From positions 124,001 to 188,000 of the forward strand of contig NZ_JACHFD010000001.1 of the NCBI RefSeq assembly GCF_014201715.1: a stretch of 64,000 bases of DNA, read 5' to 3'. The stretch's first letter is position 1; every line of letters begins with the position of its first letter. The DNA comes from Haloferula luteola. GTDB lineage: Bacteria > Verrucomicrobiota > Verrucomicrobiia > Verrucomicrobiales > Akkermansiaceae. The notes below the pieces were generated by a model. It had not been told where the DNA came from and searched no databases. It saw nothing but the letters and a program-made list of their open reading frames with translations. This document shows positions 1 to 9,009 of the stretch, piece by piece. The translations under genes and the position numbers were made by a program.

Positions 1-1
1 A

Positions 2-1831
2 GGGTCGATGCCCAGCCACATGCATACCCGCGACGACCTCGACTACACCCGCGGATACACTTGGTGGATCCTTCGCGAGGTCAAACAACGCAACCCGCAA
101 ATCACCCTTGATGGCGCAGCGTGGAGCGCGCCCGGGTGGATCGGCAACGGTGAGTTTTGGTCGCAGGACGCCGCCGATTACTACGTCCAATGGCTTGAAG
201 GTCTGCGTGACGTGCACGGCATCGAGCTCGATGCCATCGGTTGCCGCAACGAAAAGGGCGTGAGCTACGAGTTCGCGAAGAAGCTGAGGGCAACTCTCGA
301 TGCCAAAGGATTCGACAAGGTACGACTGCACGCCTTCGACAACTGGCCCGACAACAAGTTCGACTTCGTGAACGACATGCTAAAGGACGAGGATTTGCGC
401 GATGCGATCAACATCCTCGGCGCTCACGTTCTGTTCGCCAACAAGCACGCCTCCGAGGAAGTGCAACGGACGGCGGCGAAAATGAACAAGCCAATCTGGA
501 ACACCGAGGACCACGTTTACCTGAAAGGCTTCGATTGCGCGATCACGCTGGTGAAATGCTTCAACGAGAATTTCATCCGCAGTGGTGCCACCCGCATCGT
601 GAACTGGTACGACATCGGCGGGGTGTATCCGATCGAGCCCTACTCCGAAGATCCGCCGGTGATCCTCGCGCACTCGCCATGGAGTGGACACTACGAGGTG
701 CGCGAAGCGCTGTGGGGCTACGCTCACTACGGCCAGTTCACCGAGGCCGGCTGGGATTACCTCAAGGACTCCTGTGGCGACCTCCACGGCGGCGGCACTT
801 TCGTGACGCTGAAGTCCCCGCAAAAGGACTACAGCGTGATTCTCGAAACCAAGGATGCCGAACGACCACAGCAGCTCCGCTTCGAGGTCGGAGGCGGCTT
901 GTCCGGAAAAGAGCTGTGCGTCTGGCGAAGCAATGAGGCGGACCAGTTCGTCCAACAGGAATCCATCAAACCGAAAGGCGGCGAGTTCACGCTTACCCTC
1001 GAGCCGGATTCCATCTACTCGCTGTCCACCACCACCGGCCAGCAGAAGGGCGGCTTTGACGATATTCCGGCCGCCAAATCCTTCCCCTTCCCCTACTACG
1101 AAACCTTCGAAAGTTACGAATCGCCCGAGGCTCACGGCGGGCTGCCGCGCTACACGGCGGACATATCCGGCGCTTTTGAGATCACCGACCGCCCCGGCGG
1201 GAGCGGAAAATGCATGCGCCAGGCGGCGCCGATTCCCACCCTCTCGTGGGCCCCGGATTGGCAGCCCTACACGATCATCGGGGACGACAAGTGGACCGAC
1301 TACGAGGTGTCCGCCGACGTCCGACTGGACCCCGGTGATTCCGCTGCGGTGATGGGCCGCGTGAACCACGTGGGCACTGGCTGGGGTTTCATTCCGAAAG
1401 GGTATTTCCTGGAACTTGGTGCCGACGGCCAGTGCCGCCTCGTCGTGATCCGTGGCAAAACGGACAAGAAAACGCTTGTCGGCGATGCCGAGCAGCAGGC
1501 CGCCATCGCTGCTGCGAAGGACGACAGCGAAGGGGGCGAAAAGGAACTCGGAAAAGCCACGGTCCCGGGTGTTCAGCCCGGCGGATGGCACCAACTCATG
1601 CTGCGCTTCGAGGATTCCACCATCACCGCCCTGGTCGATGGCAAACCCGTGATCAGCGCCACCGATGACCTCTATGAGCACGGCATGGCAGGTCTGCTGG
1701 CCGGTGCCCGGAAAAAAACCCTAAGCATGCCGTATTTCGACAACCTGCAGATTAAGGCAGTCGGCACTCCCACGCCGGATCCATCAACAGCCCTGCCCGG
1801 CCAGTCGCCGATCTACGATATTTCCCGTTAG
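2..1831 (+). CDS. GH59 galactocerebrosidase-like glycosidase, 5'-truncated by window edge
   Basis: Glycoside hydrolase family 59 removes beta-galactosyl residues, classically from galactosylceramide. The reading frame is open to the left edge, so the true start and signal peptide lie outside; the first visible Met (position 8) falls inside the conserved PSHMH segment. Counting from it, the catalytic barrel shows APGWIG (41-46), the acid/base Glu in CRNEKG (E82) and the nucleophile Glu in WNTEDH (E167), followed by a PWSGHYEVREALW segment. Residues from about 355 onward form the family's C-terminal lectin-like region (IIGDDKWTDYEVSADV). Segment order and spacing match vertebrate GALC along the whole visible length, so the family call is firm. 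The natural substrate in a bacterium is unknown; a plant or algal beta-galactoside is an inference. The stop is followed directly by a probable GH28 remnant. Confidence 0.88.
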   Translation, partial: GSMPSHMHTRDDLDYTRGYTWWILREVKQRNPQITLDGAAWSAPGWIGNGEFWSQDAADYYVQWLEGLRDVHGIELDAIGCRNEKGVSYEFAKKLRATLDAKGFDKVRLHAFDNWPDNKFDFVNDMLKDEDLRDAINILGAHVLFANKHASEEVQRTAAKMNKPIWNTEDHVYLKGFDCAITLVKCFNENFIRSGATRIVNWYDIGGVYPIEPYSEDPPVILAHSPWSGHYEVREALWGYAHYGQFTEAGWDYLKDSCGDLHGGGTFVTLKSPQKDYSVILETKDAERPQQLRFEVGGGLSGKELCVWRSNEADQFVQQESIKPKGGEFTLTLEPDSIYSLSTTTGQQKGGFDDIPAAKSFPFPYYETFESYESPEAHGGLPRYTADISGAFEITDRPGGSGKCMRQAAPIPTLSWAPDWQPYTIIGDDKWTDYEVSADVRLDPGDSAAVMGRVNHVGTGWGFIPKGYFLELGADGQCRLVVIRGKTDKKTLVGDAEQQAAIAAAKDDSEGGEKELGKATVPGVQPGGWHQLMLRFEDSTITALVDGKPVISATDDLYEHGMAGLLAGARKKTLSMPYFDNLQIKAVGTPTPDPSTALPGQSPIYDISR

Positions 1832-1859
1832 TCCAGCTCGCCTCCAGCCCAAGACCTCT

Positions 1860-2100
1860 GCCATCCTTCGCCTACACGCCCTCTCCGCATCGCTCGCCGG
1901 ACTCGGGATTCTTCTGCAAACCGCCAACGCCTTTTGCTCCTCGGTTTTGGTGCTCCCCGTGTTTGCAGGGCCGATGCGATTCGAGGAAGTCGCGGTGAAG
2001 TCCCCTTTCGACATGCCGGCCCTCAAGGTCCCGGTGTTTCCGGAGTGGGATTTTGCCATCAGTGGCGCTGGCGTGCTCAATGCCGGATGGTCTTGCTGAA
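1860..2100 (+). pseudogene. Probable N-terminal remnant of a GH28 polygalacturonase-like gene
   Basis: One frame stays open from the GH59 stop to a TGA at 2098-2100. It encodes a hydrophobic, signal-peptide-like stretch (LSASLAGLGILLQTANA), then SPFDMPALKVPVFP and WDFAISGAGV. This resembles the opening of GH28 and related pectinases, where 'PF.MP.i..P.FP...f.ItdfGA.gDG' precedes the first beta-helix coil. Nothing of the helix follows: the frame stops inside the 3' end of the opposite-strand SMR gene. No ATG precedes the hydrophobic stretch, so the start also appears lost. The family identification rests on about 40 residues and is tentative. Confidence 0.42.
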
Positions 2101-2409
2101 AAGGTTGAGGATGAGAACTCCCACGACAATGAATGCCATTCCGATGGCGGCCGCGAAGTCGAGTTTTTGGCCAAAGCGCAACCATCCCACCACCGCGACG
2201 AGAACCACACCGAGCCCGGCCCAAATGGCATCGGCAATTCCTACTGGAATGGCTTTGAGCGAGAGGGAGAGGAAATAGAAGGTGATCGCGTAGCCCATGA
2301 CGGCCAATGTCGAAGGGGTGAGTTTGGTGAACCCTTGGCTGGAGGCCAAAGAAGCGGTGGCAAAGACCTCGGTAGCGATGGCGATGGTGAGAAATATCCA
2401 GTTTTTCAT
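2077..2409 (-). CDS. SMR-family multidrug efflux protein (EmrE/SugE-like)
   Basis: Small multidrug resistance proteins are four-helix inner-membrane antiporters that exchange protons for cationic or guanidinium compounds. The start at 2409 gives MKNWIFLTIAIATEV and a 110-residue protein, the exact length of EmrE. The essential membrane Glu is at residue 14 (IATEV). Other family marks are KAIPVGIADAIWAGLG, the FGQKLD turn and a final helix ending VLILNLFSKT. An in-frame ATG 26 codons upstream adds a polar tail unlike the family and was not used. No Shine-Dalgarno is visible. The 3' end overlaps the probable GH28 remnant on the other strand, so this gene may mark a recombination boundary. EmrE and SugE/Gdx subtypes cannot be separated here. 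Confidence 0.88.
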   Translation of the reverse strand: MKNWIFLTIAIATEVFATASLASSQGFTKLTPSTLAVMGYAITFYFLSLSLKAIPVGIADAIWAGLGVVLVAVVGWLRFGQKLDFAAAIGMAFIVVGVLILNLFSKTIRH

Positions 2410-2704
2410 CAGATCGAATGGTGATCGCCAGAGACATCGTGAGGCGCTCTTCGCCGGGAAAGTGTCAATGGGTTTCTCGTCATCCATTGAGCAAGCCGTT
2501 TGGAAACCACTTCAAAGCGGACTCTAAGGCGACTGGCTCGTTCGATGGAGCCTCTGGTGCATGGGCGAATCGGCAATAAAGTTGGGGAATTTCGGCCACA
2601 ACCGGATGCCTATTGAATCACGAGTCATGGTTGAAGACCCATTTGGCCCTTCAGTGAAGACATTCAGGCTCTCCCCTGCATAGGATCTGAACATGATGGC
2701 TTAC

Positions 2705-2734
2705 TTGACTGAATTTTCTTGTGATTCCTAAGAT
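2705..2734 (+). promoter_or_regulatory. Candidate sigma-70-type promoter for the sulfatase gene
   Basis: TTGACT at 2705-2710 and TAAGAT at 2729-2734 are separated by 18 nt, close to the sigma-70 consensus. They lie about 140 nt upstream of the sulfatase ATG in a locally AT-rich stretch. The rest of the 2410-2874 interval holds no convincing gene. Confidence 0.35.
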
Positions 2735-2874
2735 CTTGTCTATTCATCTTCACGATTGGCCCTTATGACATTGAAATGAGAGCATCCGCAAACACGGGTC
2801 ACCACCTCACAAAGAAGACTGACCTTGAATCCTTTATGGATCATGCGATTTGAGACCCATAGCCCTATTTCATC

Positions 2875-4413
2875 ATGAAACCTACCCTGTTTGGCACGAT
2901 TTTTGGATTCATTATCGCCATTTCCCATGCTGCCGACAGGCCGAACATTCTCATTATCTTTCCGGACGATGTGGGTTGGGAGAACATCAGCGCCTACAGC
3001 CATGGAACGATGGGCTACCGCACTCCGCACATCGACCGAATTGCCAAAGAAGGCGCAATGTTCACCGATCATTACGCCCAGCCTTCTTGCACTGCGGGCA
3101 GAGCCGCATTGATATCCGGTCAGTATCCGATCCGCAGCGGCATGACCACGGTTGGCCGACCTGGTGCGGCACTCGGACTCAAGCCTGAGACCCCGACCCT
3201 GGCGGAGGTACTCAAGCCGCTCGGTTACGCCACCGGGCAGTTCGGCAAGAATCACCTTGGAGATCGCAACGAACATCTTCCGACCGTGCATGGCTTCGAT
3301 GAGTTTTTCGGCAACCTCTATCACTTGAACACGCAAGAGGAATTCGAGCAGCGCGACTACCCGAAGGACCCGGAATACTTCAAAAAGTTTGGGACGCGCG
3401 GGGTCCTTCATTCATGGGCAACCGACACCGACGACCCAACCGTCGATCCTCGCTTTGGCAAGGTCGGCAAACAGAAGATCGAGGACACCGGGCAACTGGG
3501 AAGAAAAAGGATGGAGACCATGGATGGTGAGTTCATCAACGCCAGTCTCGACTTCATGAAACGCGCCCAGGAAGCGGAGAAACCATTCTTCGTCTGGTTC
3601 AACCCATGCCGGATGCACATGTACACCCGGCTCAGCGACGAGCACAAATACCTCGCCGCCGATATCACCACTGAGCACGATGCCTATGGCAGTGGTATGA
3701 TCGAGCATGACATGCAGGTTGGAGAGTTGTTGGACGGCCTCGAGAAGCTCGGCGTCTTGGATGACACGATCATCATCTACTCGACCGACAACGGTCCCGA
3801 GCACAGTGCCAAGCTCCACGGCGGCACCACTCCCTTCCGGGGTGAAAAGATGACGACCTACGAGGGCGGTGTTCGAGTCCCAATGATGGTTCGCTGGCCG
3901 GGTCACATTCCAGCAGGCAGGGAACTCAATGGGATTCAATCCCACATGGACATCTTCACGACACTCGCCGCTGCAGCCGGAGAGCCCAACGTGGCAGAGA
4001 AGATGAAGACCGAGCGCAAGCAGTACATCGACGGGGTCAATAACCTCGATTACTGGACAGGGAAGAGCGAAGAAAGTGCGCGCGACAACTTCATTTATTA
4101 CCACGAATCGACGGTCCGCGCCGTTCGCTACAAGCAGTGGAAGCTCCACTTCGAAACCAGCGAGAATTACTACGCTCCTTACTTGAAGCACAAGTTTCCA
4201 GTGATGTTCAACATCCGCTTGGATCCCTTCGAGTCCTTCGACGAGATCGGTGACCGCTCCCAGGTTCTTCAAGCCAAGCAGTGGATCAATGAACCGATCC
4301 AGCATCTGCTCGGAGAGCATGTTCAGTCTTTGATGGACTACCCTCCTGTGCAGAAAGCCTCCACCTTCGATTTCAGCGCGATCATGGAGCAGTTGATGTC
4401 CGGCAAGCAATAG
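2875..4413 (+). CDS. Secreted type I sulfatase (arylsulfatase-like, family S1)
   Basis: Formylglycine-dependent sulfatase that hydrolyses a sulfate ester, here probably on a polysaccharide outside the cytoplasm. An N-terminal signal peptide ([19 protein letters not shown]) is followed by the first metal-binding segment [13 protein letters not shown]. The modification motif C-x-A-x-R is SCTAGR, with Cys72 to be oxidised to formylglycine and Arg76. FGKNHLGD and the STDNGPEH metal/active-site segment follow. At 512 residues it is typical for the family. Oxidation of Cys72 needs a maturase (anSME or FGE), and none is in this window. No Shine-Dalgarno precedes the ATG. The S1 subfamily and substrate cannot be read from sequence; sulfated fucan is attractive given the fucosidases far downstream, but the two loci are 50 kb apart. 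Confidence 0.9.
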   Translation: MKPTLFGTIFGFIIAISHAADRPNILIIFPDDVGWENISAYSHGTMGYRTPHIDRIAKEGAMFTDHYAQPSCTAGRAALISGQYPIRSGMTTVGRPGAALGLKPETPTLAEVLKPLGYATGQFGKNHLGDRNEHLPTVHGFDEFFGNLYHLNTQEEFEQRDYPKDPEYFKKFGTRGVLHSWATDTDDPTVDPRFGKVGKQKIEDTGQLGRKRMETMDGEFINASLDFMKRAQEAEKPFFVWFNPCRMHMYTRLSDEHKYLAADITTEHDAYGSGMIEHDMQVGELLDGLEKLGVLDDTIIIYSTDNGPEHSAKLHGGTTPFRGEKMTTYEGGVRVPMMVRWPGHIPAGRELNGIQSHMDIFTTLAAAAGEPNVAEKMKTERKQYIDGVNNLDYWTGKSEESARDNFIYYHESTVRAVRYKQWKLHFETSENYYAPYLKHKFPVMFNIRLDPFESFDEIGDRSQVLQAKQWINEPIQHLLGEHVQSLMDYPPVQKASTFDFSAIMEQLMSGKQ

Positions 4414-5141
4414 GCGGGTGGAATACTGCACCCTTTACTTTCCCCGGGAGTCCAGCCCATTGGCCATCAAGGAAGCAATTTGAGAGCCGCGGGTCTCGCC
4501 GGGGAACCCTGCCCCCCCTGCCCTACTTCAGGGATGGTGAAGACCGAGATGGGTCATCGCATGGTTCGGATTTTGGACCTCCGGCGGCGTGAAGAAGACT
4601 TCTTTGCCCTTTCGAGTCCCCCTTTCGGAGTGGCTGATTCCATGCAGATGGAGCACGCCCATGGTGCGCGATTTCGCGCAGGCAATGGAGTTCACCGTGC
4701 CGATCCAATGTCACCACGATCGTTCACAACTTAGTCACTTGAGTGCCCTTGCGAGACCGGGAGTTTGGTTTTCAATCTCTCAGTCAACGGAACCGAGGAT
4801 AACCGTCCAAAATCGCCGCCGCACCGACCAAGTTGAATGATGAGAGAATTGTCGCCAGTTCTAGCATGGTTTCTGATCGCCACCTGCGTCGATTCAGCTG
4901 AAGTGAAGAACGAGTCGGATTTAATCCGCCAGCTTATCTCGCTTCTGTGCGGGGGACGCCCTGAGGCTCCGTCACCTTTGATTCCGAAAGGCTCACAGTT
5001 GAGATTCGGTGCCGGTGGTGAATCTCACCCAAGCTGCCGGACTGATCTGAACTGAGTCCATTTTAAAATGACCATCCTGAGCTTTCCAAATCCGCCGTCG
5101 TCTCGTCAGACACCCGATGGGTTTTGAAGTTCGAAAAAACT
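4414..5141. other. Gene-poor stretch with no convincing gene
   Basis: About 730 nt between the sulfatase and a small membrane protein. The only mildly suggestive frame is at 4837-5055 (+), which opens with a signal-peptide-like segment (LSPVLAWFLIATCVDSAE) and stops after 72 codons without a recognisable domain. It could be a decayed 5' end of a secreted protein. No RNA gene, repeat or insertion sequence was recognised. Confidence 0.4.
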
Positions 5142-5468
5142 ATGAGCACTCGCATTCAAGAATTTGCAGACCGGCGCTGGACCCTGGCGATGCGCACTTT
5201 CGTGGGGGTGGTTGGCCTAGCCATCACTGCTGCGTCTTGGTTCACGATCATGATCTTGTTGTCGTTCTGGAGGGAATCCTCGGATTTTCCGAATCCCTTT
5301 GTGTCGTTCGCAGGCACATGGGGCCTCGTCCTTCTGGCCATGGGTGTCTCCATCTACTGGATTGTTCGTTGCGTGACGGGGGCTCGTTGGCGACCAGGAG
5401 ATGGGTTGCTGCTCGTTTTGCCCGCTTCGTGTCTGGTTTTATACCTCGTCCTCCAAGGATTCATCTAA
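5142..5468 (+). CDS. Small membrane protein of unknown function
   Basis: The product has 108 residues if it starts at the Met of MSTRIQEFADRRW; an ATG six codons upstream is possible. Three hydrophobic segments are visible, roughly residues 20-45 (VGVVGLAITAASWFTIMILLSF), 58-80 (WGLVLLAMGVSIYWIVRCV) and 86-106 (GLLLVLPASCLVLYLVL), with a basic N-terminus consistent with a cytoplasmic start. No family was recognised. It stands alone between the gene-poor stretch and the HupE-like gene. It is kept because of its clear membrane topology. Confidence 0.5.
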   Translation: MSTRIQEFADRRWTLAMRTFVGVVGLAITAASWFTIMILLSFWRESSDFPNPFVSFAGTWGLVLLAMGVSIYWIVRCVTGARWRPGDGLLLVLPASCLVLYLVLQGFI

Positions 5469-5681
5469 AGCGCTACCCGAATCGGGATATCCGGAGGAAT
5501 CATCCATGCTGGATTTTCAGGTCGGACTCGCGGCGCCAGGAATGCGGTAGTCCGCCTCTCTCGTCGTTGAAGAGCACTTCAAGGCTATCGACGGAGGATC
5601 GATTTTCGACCCTTGAGGTTGCTGTCGAGTTGTCACGGATTTCCGGTCGCCTCCTGGGCGCGAGATGGCTAGGGATTTCCC

Positions 5682-6791
5682 GTGATTCGGATGTTTGCGG
5701 CCATACTTCTGGGGGTTTTTCTCAGCCTTCCTTGCCAGAGCCATCAGATTGACGAGATCAGTGGTAGCCTTGAGACGTCCGAAAGTTCTTTGCAGATCCG
5801 TCTGCTTGTCGACGCAGCCTATGCCCTCCCAGAATCCCGAGGGGACGAGAATCCAGAGGTCCCCGACCTCGCTTGGCTTCGGTCCCAAACCCCCGAGGCC
5901 TGGGAACGGATTCGAGATGAGGCGACTCATTATCTTCAGGAATGCCTAAGGGGAGATGCCGATGGAAAGCCGATCCAATGGGAAGTCACCTTCCCCGATT
6001 TCGCGACCGATCCCCCTCGGTTTGTTTCTGAGGGGGATCCCGAAATGCCCCCCATGTTGGAGGTCGTGGCAGAAACTCCACTGCCTCAAGAAAGGTTGGT
6101 CTTGAGTTGGACCGAGCCACTGGGAGTCGTGCTGATTTTGACAACTTCCGATGAGATTCTGCCTGTGGTCAGTGGGGATCGGATCACGATCTTTGAGCAT
6201 GAAGGGGGTAGGCCATCGAAGCTTCATCGACCTGGCTTCATCCGGTGGCTCCAGATCGGCTGGGAACATATTCTTCCTCATGGGACCGATCACATTTTGT
6301 TCATCCTCGGAGTGTACCTCTTACTCCCGCAGTGGAAATCATTGTTGAAGCAGAGTCTGACATTCACCCTGGCACACTCAGCGACTTTGATTTTCGCGGC
6401 TCTAGGGTGGGTCAACCTTCCCACGACCCCCATTGAGGTTTTGATCGCTCTCAGTATTTCATGGATGGCTTGGGAGAATCTTAGGAGGACTCCGCTGGAT
6501 GCACGGCGGTATGCCACGATTGCCGGCTTTGGCCTGATCCACGGCCTTGGCTTTGCGAAGATGTTGCAGCCGCTATTGCCGCCGGGCCGGCCCGATCAAT
6601 GGGCCATCGGGATCGTTGGATTCAATTTGGGTGTGGAGGCAGGACAGATCGCCGTGCTGGTGGTGGCCTGGAGTTTGAGTTCCTGGTGGCAGCCTGCCGC
6701 ATTTCAAAAATTGCGTTTCACCGGGTCTCTCATGATTGCCGCGGTGGGATTGTATTGGGCGTTCGAACGGGGAATTTCCGCGTTCCTCTAG
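5682..6791 (+). CDS. HupE/UreJ-type membrane protein
   Basis: Members of this family are polytopic membrane proteins associated with nickel uptake beside hydrogenase or urease genes; many homologues are encoded alone and their role is unknown. A signal peptide (MIRMFAAILLGVFLSLPCQS) leads to a periplasmic domain to about residue 185. The HupE/UreJ_2 core follows: GWEHILPHGTDHILFILG, FTLAHSATL, GFGLIHGLGFA and GFNLGVEAGQ, whose conserved His/Asp residues sit in the helices. Six or seven hydrophobic helices are apparent. The 369-residue length fits the soluble-domain-plus-HupE architecture. No hydrogenase, urease or nickel gene is nearby, so nickel transport should not be assumed. The stop codon shares a CTAG palindrome with the convergent phospholipase gene. 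Confidence 0.75.
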   Translation: MIRMFAAILLGVFLSLPCQSHQIDEISGSLETSESSLQIRLLVDAAYALPESRGDENPEVPDLAWLRSQTPEAWERIRDEATHYLQECLRGDADGKPIQWEVTFPDFATDPPRFVSEGDPEMPPMLEVVAETPLPQERLVLSWTEPLGVVLILTTSDEILPVVSGDRITIFEHEGGRPSKLHRPGFIRWLQIGWEHILPHGTDHILFILGVYLLLPQWKSLLKQSLTFTLAHSATLIFAALGWVNLPTTPIEVLIALSISWMAWENLRRTPLDARRYATIAGFGLIHGLGFAKMLQPLLPPGRPDQWAIGIVGFNLGVEAGQIAVLVVAWSLSSWWQPAAFQKLRFTGSLMIAAVGLYWAFERGISAFL

Positions 6792-8239
6792 AGTTGATCC
6801 GCCACGGTTTCGGCGATTCGCGAGAGCACTTCGTCGACCTGAGTGGGGTCCAAGGGGTCACTGTTTCGGAAATCCACCCGAAAAACCCGCCGAGCCAAAG
6901 CTTCGACAAAGTCAGGTTGCGCGGTCGCCAAGTTAAGCTCCCGATTGATTGCCATACTCAAGGTATCGTAGTTCGCCGATCCCACCATCGCCCAATCATC
7001 GCAGACCAAGGCTTTCAGGTGGGTCATGCCACGATAGGTCATGACATGCCCTCCTGCTTCGATGATATCGGCCGCCGCGGCCGCATTGGCCATTTTCATG
7101 AGCTGAGAATCGGAGGTTCCTGGAAAGATTACCTGAACGTCCACGCCGCGTTTCGCAGCGGCGATGAGTTCTCTTTCGATGGTATCGCTGGAAAAATAGG
7201 GGGTTTCCATCCAGACCCGTTTCTGCGCCGAGCGAATCGCAGCGATCGCCGTCGAAAGGATCTCAAAGCGAGCATCCACCACATCGGTGCGAAGGACGCG
7301 AATTCCGTGCAGAGGATTTTTTGAAGTAGGAGGCATGGGATCGAGCCGATCCGCCCCTGGAATTCGTCCAGGGAAACGGCAGGACTGCCAACGGCGGTCA
7401 AAATCACGCGAGACAACTCCCGTGACGGGACCCGTCATGCGCACCATCATGTCGTGCCACTCGGTCCGGTATTCCCGGCCGATATTCATTCCACCGACAT
7501 AGGCGACTCGTTGATCGAATACGAAGAGTTTGGAGTGATCCGCAACCAACCATGGATTTAGAGTTCGCCGCATGGGGACCGGGTAGGGCTCTTTCTTCAA
7601 GAGTTTGGCGATATTCGATGGGGACTTGAATCCTTCCGGTGCTGGGGTCTCCGGGGGGACGGTGGAGGACAGCGCTGTGCCGAGGTCGTCGAAGAGCACT
7701 CGCACTTTGAGATCGGTCGAACGGCGCTTCAACTCTTCGGCGAATCCCACGGCAAAGTCGTCGTTGTCGAAAATGAAGACCTGCACATCGATGGATGATT
7801 GAGCGCGCGCCATTTCCTGCTCCACCGAGGAAAAGAACTCCTCCCCCCCGACCTTCAATTCGAGCTGCCCATCGACCGGCTCTGGAATCCCCTTCCCTGT
7901 GAGCCAAGCTTCGAACTCAAGAGTTCCGGGTGCTGCTGGTGGAGTCTCACCAAAAACTGCGTCGGGGGGTAAGTTTCCGGCAAGCAGTTCGGTCGGCCGA
8001 CGGAGAGCCATCGCCACACCAGTGACGGCGTAGTTCACGGGAGACCGCAATGCTGAACTGACGTAGGCGCGACCGACGGTGGTCGCCAGTTGTCCATACC
8101 CTTGAACTGGATGGCTCGCGGCTTCTCCTGCCTCTTGCAAACCTGCCATCCGCAAGGAGGCACCGCAAGAGCTGAGCAGGATTGCCGGCCCTAACCAGCC
8201 TCCCCTTTTGATTCCCCGACGCAGTGCTTTTCGACTCAC
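6788..8239 (-). CDS. Phospholipase D / cardiolipin synthase-like lipoprotein
   Basis: A PLD-superfamily phosphatidyltransferase or phospholipase. Two HKD motifs are present: H235-S-K237-x4-D242 followed by VAYVGGMNIG, and H407-L-K409-x4-D414 followed by AMVGSANYD. The arrangement matches cardiolipin synthases, but the N-terminal transmembrane pair of ClsA is absent. Instead a lipobox LSSC (Cys25) follows a basic and hydrophobic leader, suggesting a lipid-anchored periplasmic protein. Residues 30-110 are family-specific and unrecognised. It is encoded alone, convergent with the HupE-like gene, and both genes end in the same 4-nt palindrome. Substrate and synthase-versus-hydrolase activity cannot be decided from the motifs. 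Confidence 0.82.
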   Translation of the reverse strand: MSRKALRRGIKRGGWLGPAILLSSCGASLRMAGLQEAGEAASHPVQGYGQLATTVGRAYVSSALRSPVNYAVTGVAMALRRPTELLAGNLPPDAVFGETPPAAPGTLEFEAWLTGKGIPEPVDGQLELKVGGEEFFSSVEQEMARAQSSIDVQVFIFDNDDFAVGFAEELKRRSTDLKVRVLFDDLGTALSSTVPPETPAPEGFKSPSNIAKLLKKEPYPVPMRRTLNPWLVADHSKLFVFDQRVAYVGGMNIGREYRTEWHDMMVRMTGPVTGVVSRDFDRRWQSCRFPGRIPGADRLDPMPPTSKNPLHGIRVLRTDVVDARFEILSTAIAAIRSAQKRVWMETPYFSSDTIERELIAAAKRGVDVQVIFPGTSDSQLMKMANAAAAADIIEAGGHVMTYRGMTHLKALVCDDWAMVGSANYDTLSMAINRELNLATAQPDFVEALARRVFRVDFRNSDPLDPTQVDEVLSRIAETVADQL

Positions 8240-8325
8240 CCTGTGAGGCTACTACGATAGTAGGTGAGCGCGAGTCCGCATTTTGTCGGTCGCTCACGCG
8301 TTTCAGAGTCGAAGAATGGCGCGGG

Positions 8326-9009
8326 TCAACCGGCGATTACAAACTTGGGGTCGTAGAACGTGAGCGCTTTCACTTTCCCATCCGGATCGTCGTAAAAAAC
8401 GGCGACGTAGTTGCCCGCTTGGTCAGGTGACATCTTGCAAATCGGATTCTTCTCTCCGCGCAATCGAACGACGACATCGCCACGCGAGCTTCCGAGGTCA
8501 ACGGTCTGAGTATTGAAGCGTTTGACCGAGCGTTCTTCGTAGGCTTTGCGCGCTTCCGTCGCGACATTGAAGTTCACGTTTGGCAATGCGCACACGCTGA
8601 CCACCGTCAACCGATAGCCTCTCTCTGGATCGGATTGCTTGAGTCGGAGAACCTTCGATTTCCAGATGATGGGCTGCTCTGGATCATCGGTCTCCTCTTT
8701 CTCTGCAAAGGCAATCAAGGTGGTGGTCGCTCCCGCAACGACATTGACCGTAGTGCTGCCCTCTTCCACGCCATCTTTCCGGACGGTGACGCGACGACTT
8801 CCCGGAGGAAGCCCAATTCCACCGGTGCGCTGACCGAGTTTGTAGCCTTTCGGATAAAGCACCTCTCCATCCACCAGAATTTGCGTGTTCCCCTCTCCTG
8901 GAGCGACGGCATTGACGATTCGAATGAAACCGACTTTGGGCGCCGACTCCTGAGCCTGGAGGATGGACAGGGTGAAGAGGGCTGCGAGCAGCTTAAAAAT
9001 CGTTCTCAT
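8326..9009 (-). CDS. Secreted protein at the end of the pseudopilin operon, DUF4397-like
   Basis: A 227-residue protein with a clear signal peptide (MRTIFKLLAALFTLSILQAQ). The N-terminal half has the pattern VGFIRIVNAV, TQILVDGEVL, PPGSRRVTVRKDG, which resembles beta-sandwich domains that present a small peptide loop (DUF4397 or PEGA type). The C-terminal half (KSKVLRLKQSDPERGYRLTVVSVC) is unrecognised. The start overlaps the end of the cassette A-like gene by 17 nt, so it is almost certainly cotranscribed and translationally coupled. A role in assembling or decorating the pilin-like complex is inferred only from position. Confidence 0.65.
   Translation of the reverse strand: MRTIFKLLAALFTLSILQAQESAPKVGFIRIVNAVAPGEGNTQILVDGEVLYPKGYKLGQRTGGIGLPPGSRRVTVRKDGVEEGSTTVNVVAGATTTLIAFAEKEETDDPEQPIIWKSKVLRLKQSDPERGYRLTVVSVCALPNVNFNVATEARKAYEERSVKRFNTQTVDLGSSRGDVVVRLRGEKNPICKMSPDQAGNYVAVFYDDPDGKVKALTFYDPKFVIAG

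Noticed and set aside
380-1681. A 433-codon open frame antisense to the GH59 gene
   Set aside because: Antisense shadow; the plus-strand product matches GH59 along its length.
2392-2401. AAATATCCAG, a near match to the first block of the fuc operator
   Set aside because: It lies inside the SMR coding sequence, and no CCATTCCC block occurs at the required spacing.
4523-4717. Short minus-strand frame with HCLREIAHHGRAP
   Set aside because: Only 64 codons, no family resemblance and no neighbouring support.
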